A DNA stretch of 10,103 nucleotides, from NCBI GenBank assembly GCA_021846605.1, contig JAJZWQ010000115.1, positions 1-10,103 of the forward strand, written 5' to 3'. The stretch is from Bacillota bacterium (GTDB lineage Bacteria > Bacillota_E > RBS10-35 > JAJYVN01). A program made the translations under genes and the position numbers. The notes beneath the pieces are model-generated. The model had not been told where the DNA came from and searched no databases. It saw only the letters and a program-made list of their open reading frames with translations. Positions 5,390 to 10,103 of this stretch are shown here, one piece after another. Position 1 is the first letter of the stretch; each line of letters opens with the position of its first letter.

Positions 5390-6565
5390 GTGCGACGCGA
5401 CTTACCAGACTGGCTCGACGGCGGCGAATCGCGACTGCCGCCCCCGGACGAACCGCATCGGGGGCGCGGCTCCTGGCTGCGCTGGTGGTGGATGCCGGTG
5501 GTGGCCGTCGCCGCGGCGGGCGCGGTCGTGCTCGCCGTGCACCTGCGCACCCCGCACCCGTCGGCACCCGCATCGACGCCGCCCAAGGGGTCGCAGACCG
5601 CCCCGGCCGCTCCTACGTCCTATAGCGCCCAGCATCCGGTCGCCGCTTGGCCCGACCCCCTGCCCTACCCGGTGGTGATCGCCGACCCGGCGGCCCGGCG
5701 CCTCGAAGAGGTGACGCCGGGCGGTCAGGTGGTCTGGACCATGCTCAATCCGGCCATCGGCCCGGTGCCGATCGCCCCCAGCGACGTGTCCTTCACGGCA
5801 CACGGCGGGCATCTGGTGATCACCGCCGAGTCCCAGAACGTCGTCGCGCGCGCCAACTACCTGACGCACGCCATCCAGTGGTGGTTCGGCGTGCCGGGGC
5901 AGTCCGGCGCGGGCACGGCCCACCTCAACTTCCCAGACGACGGCGCGGTGCTGCCGGACGGGGACGTCGCCGTGGCCGACGTGCGCAACTGCCGCGAGGT
6001 GATCATCAACCCGGCCGGCCAGGTCTCCCATATCTTGGGCAACCCCCAGACGGGTTACTGCCAGACGCATGTGTCCCTGGCACAGTTCGGCTATCCCAAC
6101 GGGAGCCAACCCCAGCCCAACGGGGACATCCTGCTGACCTTTGGCAGCGGAGACAAGGTGGCCCTGGTGTCGCCCAGCGGCAAGGTGGTCTGGTCGGCGG
6201 GGTCGCCGGACCTCTACGGAGGGTTCGTATCGGACGCCCAACTCACGTCCAGCGGTGACGTGGTGGTGTGCGGCTACGGCAACCCCGGGTCGGTGGTGGC
6301 GTTCAACCCTCAGACCGGAGCCGAACTCTGGCACTACTTCGTGGCCTCAGGCAGCGGCGCGCTCAACGATCCCACCCAGGCCGTGCCCCTGCCCAACGGG
6401 GATGTGCTGGTAGCCGATGGCGGCAACCACCGCATCGTCGTGATCAACCCCACCCAGGGCAAGATCGTGTGGCAGTACTCCACGGGGCTGCAGGCTCCCG
6501 ATGGCCTGGCCCTCGACCTCTACCACAACTGGCAGACCCCGGCCACATCGTCGACGCCGAAGTGA
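5390..6565 (+). CDS. Membrane-anchored six-repeat beta-propeller (PQQ/NHL-like) protein
   Basis: A 391-residue protein with a cytoplasmic N-tail (1-30), one membrane segment W-M-P-V-V-A-V-A-A-A-G-A-V-V-L-A-V (about 34-50), a Pro/Ser/Thr/Ala-rich linker (52-90), and an extracellular propeller (92-380). Six related units each pair a strand like N-G-D-V-L-V-A-D with one like G-K-I-V-W-Q-Y. Instances of the Gly-x-Val-Val-Trp element are at about 112-116, 264-268 and 357-361, with variants near 161-165, 210-214 and 310-314. Such folds bind ligands or proteins outside the cell; no PQQ-ligand or catalytic residues can be assigned, so an enzyme role is not supported. The GTG at 5390 has GAAGGGG (5373-5379) 10 nt upstream. 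It is transcribed toward glyA with a 124-bp gap containing a strong hairpin, so it is probably a separate unit. Confidence 0.85.
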   Translation: MRRDLPDWLDGGESRLPPPDEPHRGRGSWLRWWWMPVVAVAAAGAVVLAVHLRTPHPSAPASTPPKGSQTAPAAPTSYSAQHPVAAWPDPLPYPVVIADPAARRLEEVTPGGQVVWTMLNPAIGPVPIAPSDVSFTAHGGHLVITAESQNVVARANYLTHAIQWWFGVPGQSGAGTAHLNFPDDGAVLPDGDVAVADVRNCREVIINPAGQVSHILGNPQTGYCQTHVSLAQFGYPNGSQPQPNGDILLTFGSGDKVALVSPSGKVVWSAGSPDLYGGFVSDAQLTSSGDVVVCGYGNPGSVVAFNPQTGAELWHYFVASGSGALNDPTQAVPLPNGDVLVADGGNHRIVVINPTQGKIVWQYSTGLQAPDGLALDLYHNWQTPATSSTPK

Positions 6566-6612
6566 GCCTGCCGGCCACTGGCCGGGCGGGCGGGCGTACG
6601 GTAGGCTGAGGC

Positions 6613-6639
6613 CGGCCGGGGCCGCGACCGCCCCGGCCG
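6613..6639 (+). terminator. 10-bp perfect GC hairpin between the propeller gene and glyA
   Basis: CGGCCGGGGC-(7 nt)-GCCCCGGCCG is a perfect inverted repeat with a 10-bp stem. No T-run follows, so it could be a factor-assisted terminator for the propeller gene or a structure in the glyA leader, whose start is 51 nt downstream. Confidence 0.45.
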
Positions 6640-6678
6640 CAGAACACGCCGGTCCGCCGCCCTGGCGCGCACCGGGAT

Positions 6679-6684
6679 GGAGGG
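6679..6684 (+). promoter_or_regulatory. Ribosome-binding site that fixes the glyA start
   Basis: GGAGGG lies five bases before GTG 6690-6692. This places the start at M-E-A-L-K-A-T-D-P-E rather than at the longer in-frame opening from 6501, which would overlap the propeller gene. Confidence 0.8.
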
Positions 6685-6689
6685 TCTAC

Positions 6690-7961
6690 GTGGAGGCGCT
6701 GAAAGCGACTGACCCGGAGCTGTTTGATTTGATCCGGCGAGAGGAGCGCTATCAGCGGGATTCCATCCGGATGATCCCGTCGGAGAACTACGTGTCCCAG
6801 GCGGTCCTGGACGCCGCCGGGTCGGTCCTGCAGAACAAGTACTCCGAGGGCTACGCGGGCCGCCGCTACTACGAGGGCCAGCGCTACATCGACCGCATCG
6901 AGACCCTGGTCGTCGAACGGGCCAAGGCGCTGTTCGGCGCCGAGCACGCCAATGTGCAGCCCTACTCGGGGTCGCCGGCGAACATGGCGGTGTACTGTGC
7001 GCTGCTTGAGCCCGGCGAGGCCATCATGGGACTGGCGTTGCCCCATGGCGGGCACCTCACCCACGGATGGGACGTCAGCATGACCGGACGCTTCTGGCGC
7101 CCGGTCCGGTACGGTGTCCGCCGCGACACCGGGCGCATCGACATGGATGAAGTGCGGGAGATCGCGCTACGCGAACGGCCGCGGATCATCGTGGCCGGCG
7201 CCACCGCCTACCCCCGCCAGTTCGACTTCGCCGCGTTCGGCGCCATCGCCCGCGAGGTCGGAGCCTACTTTCTCGCGGACATCTCGCACATCGCCGGGCT
7301 GTGCGTCGCGGGCGCCCACCCCAGTCCCCTACCGCATGCCGATGTGGTGATGACGACCACGCACAAGACGCTGCGCGGGCCCCGCGGCGCGATGATCCTC
7401 TGCCGGGCCGACCTGGCCGCGACCATCGACAAGGCCGTGTTCCCCGGGCTCCAGGGGGGGCCACACAACCAGACCACCGCGGCCATCGGCGTCGCGCTCA
7501 AGGAGGCCGCCACGCCAGAGTTCGCCGCCTACGGGCAGCAGGTCGTCCGCAACGCCCGCGCGCTGGCCGACGAGTTGTTGGGGCGGGGCTTCGCGCTCGT
7601 CTCGGGAGGAACGGACAACCACCTGATCCTGATCGACCTCACCAACCGCGGCGTGATCGGCAAGAAGGCGGCCAAGGCGCTGGACCGCGCCGGCATCGTC
7701 TGCAACTACAACACCGTACCGTACGACCCCCGCAAGCCGTTCAGCCCCAGCGGCATCCGCCTGGGGACCCCCTCGGTGACCTCGCGAGGCATGGGCGAGG
7801 AGGAGATGCGCCAGATCGGCGCCTGGATCGACGAGGCCGTGCGGCAGGCCGAAGACGAGGACGCGCTGCACCAGATCGCCAGGAGGGTGCGCGAGTTCTG
7901 CCGGGCCTTCCCGGCACCGGGACTGGCTCTGCGGGCGGACGGCGAGCCGGCCGCCGTATAG
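6690..7961 (+). CDS. glyA: Serine hydroxymethyltransferase (divergent subgroup)
   Basis: A 423-residue PLP enzyme that interconverts serine and glycine with tetrahydrofolate, feeding one-carbon metabolism in the cytoplasm; length is normal. Motifs: I-P-S-E-N-Y (29-34), Y-S-E-G-Y-A-G-R-R-Y-Y-E-G (51-63), L-P-H-G-G-H-L-T-H-G (117-126), D-I-S-H-I-A-G-L (197-204), the Schiff-base lysine K226 in T-T-T-H-K-T-L-R-G-P-R-G, F-P-G-L-Q-G-G-P-H-N (251-260), and the carboxylate-binding arginine R357 in S-G-I-R-L-G-T-P. Departures from the common E. coli-like form are Y-Y-E-G for Y-Y-G-G and H-G-W-D-V-S-M-T-G-R-F-W where most have H-G-S-x-V-N-x-S-G-K. From memory, this W-x-V-S-x-T-G variant marks a distinct SHMT-like group that may include alpha-methylserine hydroxymethyltransferases, so the exact substrate deserves caution. 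No glycine-cleavage genes are adjacent. Confidence 0.93.
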   Translation: MEALKATDPELFDLIRREERYQRDSIRMIPSENYVSQAVLDAAGSVLQNKYSEGYAGRRYYEGQRYIDRIETLVVERAKALFGAEHANVQPYSGSPANMAVYCALLEPGEAIMGLALPHGGHLTHGWDVSMTGRFWRPVRYGVRRDTGRIDMDEVREIALRERPRIIVAGATAYPRQFDFAAFGAIAREVGAYFLADISHIAGLCVAGAHPSPLPHADVVMTTTHKTLRGPRGAMILCRADLAATIDKAVFPGLQGGPHNQTTAAIGVALKEAATPEFAAYGQQVVRNARALADELLGRGFALVSGGTDNHLILIDLTNRGVIGKKAAKALDRAGIVCNYNTVPYDPRKPFSPSGIRLGTPSVTSRGMGEEEMRQIGAWIDEAVRQAEDEDALHQIARRVREFCRAFPAPGLALRADGEPAAV

Positions 7962-7971
7962 GCCGCCCGGA

Positions 7972-8000
7972 GGGGGGCGCCAGCCGGGCGGGCGCCCCCC
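7972..8000. terminator. Bidirectional GC stem-loop between convergent glyA and trkA
   Basis: GGGGGGCGCC-(9 nt)-GGCGCCCCCC forms a perfect 10-bp stem, 10 nt after the glyA stop and 15 nt from the stop of the convergent 8016-8678 gene. There are no T-runs, but its position between two convergent gene ends fits a shared terminator or transcript-end barrier. Confidence 0.6.
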
Positions 8001-8015
8001 CCCGGTCCCTGCCGG

Positions 8016-8678
8016 CTACCCCTCGGGCGCCAACAGGTTCTGCAGTTCTTCCTCCACCTGCGGCGGCGCCATCAGCACCAGTCTGTCCCCACCCAGCAGC
8101 GGGGTCTCTCCACGGGGGACCAGCACCTGCCCACCCCGCAGCACGGAGATCAGCAGCGACCCGGCCGGCCACGGCACCTCGCGCACCAGGTGCTCTGCGG
8201 CCGTCGAGCGCGGGGCCAGGTCCACCTCCACAATCGCCACCCCGCCACTGGGAAAGGCCAGGAGGGTCCGCACCCGGGCCGCACTCACCTCGCGTTCGAT
8301 CAGTTCGGCCAGGATGGCGCTGCTGGAGACTGTCGCCTCGATTCCCGACACGCGGAAGAGTCGTTCGTTGCGCGGATCGTTCAGGCGGGCGATGGTGCGC
8401 CCCGCCTGGAACAGGCGCTGGCCGAGCATGCTCACCAGGAGGTTCACCGCGTCGTCGCCGGTCACCGCCGCCAACACGTCGGCCCGCGCGCATCCGGCCG
8501 CCTCCAGGACCGTCGGCCGGGTGCCGTTGCCCTCGACCACGATCTCCCCGAGCAGCCGGGTCAGCGCCTCGACCCGCAGCGGTCGCTGCTCGATCAGCGC
8601 CACCTCGTGCCCCTTGGACAGCACGGTTCTGGCTAGGTGGAAGCCCACCTTGCCGCCGCCCACGATCAACACATACAC
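8016..8678 (-). CDS. TrkA-type RCK protein (TrkA-N + TrkA-C)
   Basis: A 220-residue regulator of a potassium or other cation channel/transporter, acting as a cytoplasmic ring on the channel's inner face. Residues 1-125 are a Rossmann TrkA-N domain with G-G-G-K-V-G (7-12) and an acidic residue E30 closing strand 2 for nucleotide binding. N-D-P-R-N-E-R-L-F (100-108) is the usual family motif. Residues about 136-218 form a TrkA-C ligand domain. The start GTG at 8678 (M-Y-V-L-I-V-G-G-G) matches the family start and has a G-run (GGGGGGCGG) upstream; GTG 8699 is an alternative. It begins 25 nt after the stop of the 8704-9135 gene, so the pair is an operon like the two-gene trk/ceo pairs of some actinobacteria and other groups. 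No TrkH/KtrB-type channel is in the window. Confidence 0.9.
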   Translation of the reverse strand: MYVLIVGGGKVGFHLARTVLSKGHEVALIEQRPLRVEALTRLLGEIVVEGNGTRPTVLEAAGCARADVLAAVTGDDAVNLLVSMLGQRLFQAGRTIARLNDPRNERLFRVSGIEATVSSSAILAELIEREVSAARVRTLLAFPSGGVAIVEVDLAPRSTAAEHLVREVPWPAGSLLISVLRGGQVLVPRGETPLLGGDRLVLMAPPQVEEELQNLLAPEG

Positions 8679-8703
8679 GCTGCCGCCCCCCAGACCCACG
8701 TCC

Positions 8704-9135
8704 TCATCCCTGGCCGCCGCCCGCCGCCAACAGATCCCGCACGCCCCGCAGGACCAAGTCCGGCAACTCCACGGTATCCCAGCCCATCTCCTCGGCAAAG
8801 TCGTGGAACTCGGGGTCGTTGACCCGTACGGTCAGCTTGCGCACACCGAACAGCGCGGTCACGGCCCGCGCCACCATGAAGTTGGTGGCGTCCACGTTCG
8901 TCAGGACCGCAACCCCGTCCGCGCCGTCCACCTGCGCGCGGCGCAGCACCTCCTCGTCAAACCCCTGCCCCACGACCCTGGACCCCGGGAAGGCCGGTCC
9001 GAGCCGCTCCATGCTCGCCGGGTCAGAGTCAATCACGCAGACGCGGTGACCATCGTCGGCCAAGCGCTGTGCGACGTGGGCCCCGATCCGCCCACAGCCG
9101 ATGATGATCACCCGCTTGCCCTCACCCTCCGTCAT
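8704..9135 (-). CDS. Stand-alone TrkA-N (RCK) protein
   Basis: A 143-residue protein made only of the nucleotide-binding TrkA-N fold: G-C-G-R-I-G (13-18), V-I-D-S-D (34-38) with acidic D36 at the end of strand 2, a G-x-G-F-D-E-E-V-L stretch (56-64), and V-N-D-P-E-F (105-110). There is no TrkA-C domain. It probably pairs with the full-length RCK protein encoded 25 nt downstream, giving heteromeric gating of a K+ uptake system. ATG 9135 is preceded by GGGGAGGAGG (9146-9155). It is the second gene on the minus strand after the UspA-like gene, 171 bp downstream of it. Stand-alone TrkA-N proteins of this size are common in two-gene arrangements, so it is not truncated. Confidence 0.9.
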   Translation of the reverse strand: MTEGEGKRVIIIGCGRIGAHVAQRLADDGHRVCVIDSDPASMERLGPAFPGSRVVGQGFDEEVLRRAQVDGADGVAVLTNVDATNFMVARAVTALFGVRKLTVRVNDPEFHDFAEEMGWDTVELPDLVLRGVRDLLAAGGGQG

Positions 9136-9222
9136 GACAGTCCCGCCTCCTCCCCTAAAATACCTTCTCAGACCACTAGATATGGTGCGCCCGGCGCGTG
9201 TCAGCCACTAGCCGGTCCTCCA

Positions 9223-9238
9223 CTCGCGCCAGCGCGAG
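9223..9238 (-). repeat. Perfect hairpin in the usp-trkA gap
   Basis: CTCGCG-CCAG-CGCGAG has a 6-bp stem and 4-base loop. It sits about 70 nt after the usp stop and about 90 nt before the trkA start. It may act as an attenuator or transcript-end structure; no T-run follows, so read-through is expected. Confidence 0.3.
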
Positions 9239-9306
9239 GAAGTGCGCCGGCCCCGCCCGCATTGCATGCCAAGTGGCGCCGGCCGCGCCGGCATGGAGGA
9301 CTCCCG

Positions 9307-9810
9307 TCAATTTCGCTGCCCGCCGGCCGGAATGTCCGGCAGGAGCACCGCCTGTGCCGGGCCGACCTCCTCCGCCAGGGCCAACAGGCGCTCGGGTGCC
9401 GCCTGAATGACCACCACGTCGGCCCCGACCTCCCCGACGATCTGGTGCAGCATCACCCGCACCGTGCGCCCGCGGCACAGATGGCCGGAGACCGCCACGC
9501 CGGCCTGCCCCGCCAGGCGTTCGATCTGGTGCAGGGCCGCCGCCGCCCGCTCGGTCTCCTCCCCGGGCGGGGCCTCCAGCGGCACCGACAGCGGCAGCCG
9601 CACCGGCGCCACCACGTGCAGGATCCCACCCAGGGGCACCAACCGGCAGGCGATGTCCAGGGCGGCCAGCGGCGGGTGCGCGCCGTCAGGGTCCACCAGT
9701 AACAGCGGGCCGCGCCAACGGCCCGGACCGGCCGCCCCCCTGCCGACGGCACGGGCCAGGGCCGTCCATCCGGTCCGGAACCTGCGTGTCGAGGCGAAGG
9801 CCTCACTCAT
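9307..9810 (-). CDS. UspA-like (universal stress) domain protein, degenerate
   Basis: A 167-residue protein whose residues about 33-160 follow the Usp alpha/beta plan. Strand 1 is G-P-L-L-L-V-D-P-D-G (34-43), followed by an A-L-D-I-A helix (50-54) and strand 2 G-G-I-L-H-V-V-A-P-V (61-70). Then come G-V-A-V-S-G-H-L-C-R-G (104-114), helix M-L-H-Q-I-V-G-E-V-G (120-129) and strand A-D-V-V-V-I-Q (130-136). The ATP-binding loop G-x2-G-x9-G-(S/T) expected after that strand is missing, so it is likely a non-ATP-binding Usp. The N-terminal 33 residues are basic and Gly/Ala-rich and not Usp-like. ATG 9810 is preceded by GAGGAGAGG (9817-9825), whose first bases overlap the stop codon of the tnpB remnant. 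Usp domains are often linked to cation transport, which fits the trkA pair downstream. Confidence 0.7.
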   Translation of the reverse strand: MSEAFASTRRFRTGWTALARAVGRGAAGPGRWRGPLLLVDPDGAHPPLAALDIACRLVPLGGILHVVAPVRLPLSVPLEAPPGEETERAAAALHQIERLAGQAGVAVSGHLCRGRTVRVMLHQIVGEVGADVVVIQAAPERLLALAEEVGPAQAVLLPDIPAGGQRN

Positions 9811-9823
9811 GCCGTTCCTCTCC

Positions 9824-10103
9824 TCATAGACTTTTGTTTCCGACCGCTTGCGCGGTCAGTTTCCTGCTTGGAGATTCCTGCTTCGCAGGAGCCGGTTTCG
9901 CCGGGCAGTGCTCCCAGCCAGAGCCTTCTCCTCCACAGGCGTTTCGCGTCTCCGGGGAACTCCCGGCGACAAGCGACGCAACGGAAGACCCGCTCGCCCA
10001 GTGAGATCTCGGCCTTGGTGTGACCACAGGCCGAACAGGTCTTGGTCGACGGGTAGAAGCGGGGGGCGACGATCAGCCGGGACCCGTACCATGTGGTCTT
10101 GTA
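9824..10103 (-). pseudogene. tnpB: 3' end of tnpB (IS605/IS607 family) with internal deletion and frameshift
   Basis: Read from the window edge, the frame gives W-Y-G-S-R-L-I-V-A-P-R-F-Y-P-S, then C-S-A-C-G-H-T-K-A-E, and E-R-V-F-R-C-V-A-C. This is the zinc-ribbon of a TnpB nuclease (RNA-guided, RuvC-type), up to about 9969. Right there the family requires G-x-x-x-D-R-D-x-N-A-A-x-N, carrying the last RuvC aspartate, but it is absent. A second frame takes over at about 9973 with L-V-A-G-S-S-P-E-T-R-N-A-C-G-G-E-G-S-G and the typical K-P-A-P-A-K-Q-E-S tail, ending at TGA 9826-9824. About 15 codons are missing and the frame is shifted, so the nuclease is dead. The 5' part lies outside the window. 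If the first frame is read through, it stops at 9809-9807, overlapping the usp ATG as ATGA. Confidence 0.85.
9842..9890 (-). repeat. Two hairpins in the tnpB 3' end, possible omega-RNA scaffold remnant
   Basis: GACCGC-TTGC-GCGGTC (9842-9857) and TCCTGC-TTC-GCAGGA (9876-9890) are perfect 6-bp stem-loops within the last 70 bases of tnpB. A 9-bp direct repeat TTCCTGCTT (9861-9869, 9875-9883) overlaps the second. In this family the guide RNA scaffold is transcribed from the tnpB 3' end through the element's right end, so the position fits. No right end or guide can be delimited. Confidence 0.35.

Noticed and set aside
5236..5586. Possible N-terminal extension of the MFS protein
   Set aside because: It would overlap the divergent propeller gene and has no transporter-like sequence before the helix-1 region.
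5402..6334. 310-codon minus-strand frame opposite the propeller gene
   Set aside because: His/Arg/Gly-rich antisense shadow; the plus strand shows regular propeller repeats.
7301..9702. Long plus-strand frames across glyA and the trkA pair
   Set aside because: Low-complexity Arg/Pro/Ala/Ser products overlapping genes with intact family motifs in other frames.

Overview
The window is about 10 kb of very GC-rich DNA (roughly 70% G+C by eye) with strong purine-rich Shine-Dalgarno sites and several GTG starts. The genes are ordinary chromosomal ones (PadR regulator, sulfatase, MFS exporter, serine hydroxymethyltransferase, TrkA-type RCK proteins) plus decayed IS605/IS607-group insertion-sequence pieces. 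This fits a free-living high-GC bacterium. A high-GC Bacillota lineage (Symbiobacterium or Thermaerobacter type) or a Chloroflexota lineage is my best guess, but Actinomycetota cannot be excluded from this stretch alone.

Layout. The left end (1-1110) is a minus-strand cluster: a small zinc-ribbon protein (845-1108), a PadR repressor (270-659), a 46-47 aa ORF starting 10 nt after padR (116-259), and what looks like the start of another gene leaving the left edge (1-72). Two near-identical 12-bp repeats sit at 139-179. Next on the minus strand is a complete Cys-type sulfatase (1403-2791). Upstream of it, 2976-3111 holds the wreck of an IS607-type tnpA helix-turn-helix domain, broken by a stop codon and a frame change, with a promoter-like sequence behind it. 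An unrecognised 225-residue protein (3345-4022, +) converges on an MFS exporter (4042-5235, -). Divergent from the exporter is a membrane-anchored six-repeat beta-propeller protein (5390-6565, +), followed by glyA (6690-7961, +), which belongs to a divergent SHMT subgroup. A strong GC stem-loop (7972-8000) separates glyA from a convergent minus-strand group: a UspA-like protein (9307-9810), a stand-alone TrkA-N protein (8704-9135) and a full TrkA-N/TrkA-C protein (8016-8678). The right edge is the 3' end of a tnpB (9824-10103). It carries a deletion with frameshift that removes the last RuvC catalytic motif, and it ends only 13 nt before the usp start codon.

How the genes relate. The usp-trkA-trkA group looks like a regulatory module for potassium or other ion transport whose channel subunit is not in view. 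padR, the small ORF and the left-edge gene look like one transcription unit. The sulfatase, exporter, propeller and glyA show no obvious shared pathway. I see no CRISPR array, tRNA, rRNA or recognised riboswitch. The clearest unannotated signals are the two decayed IS605/IS607 remnants, the small ORF behind padR, and the orphan 225-residue protein. Nothing here is convincing evidence for a new multi-gene system.
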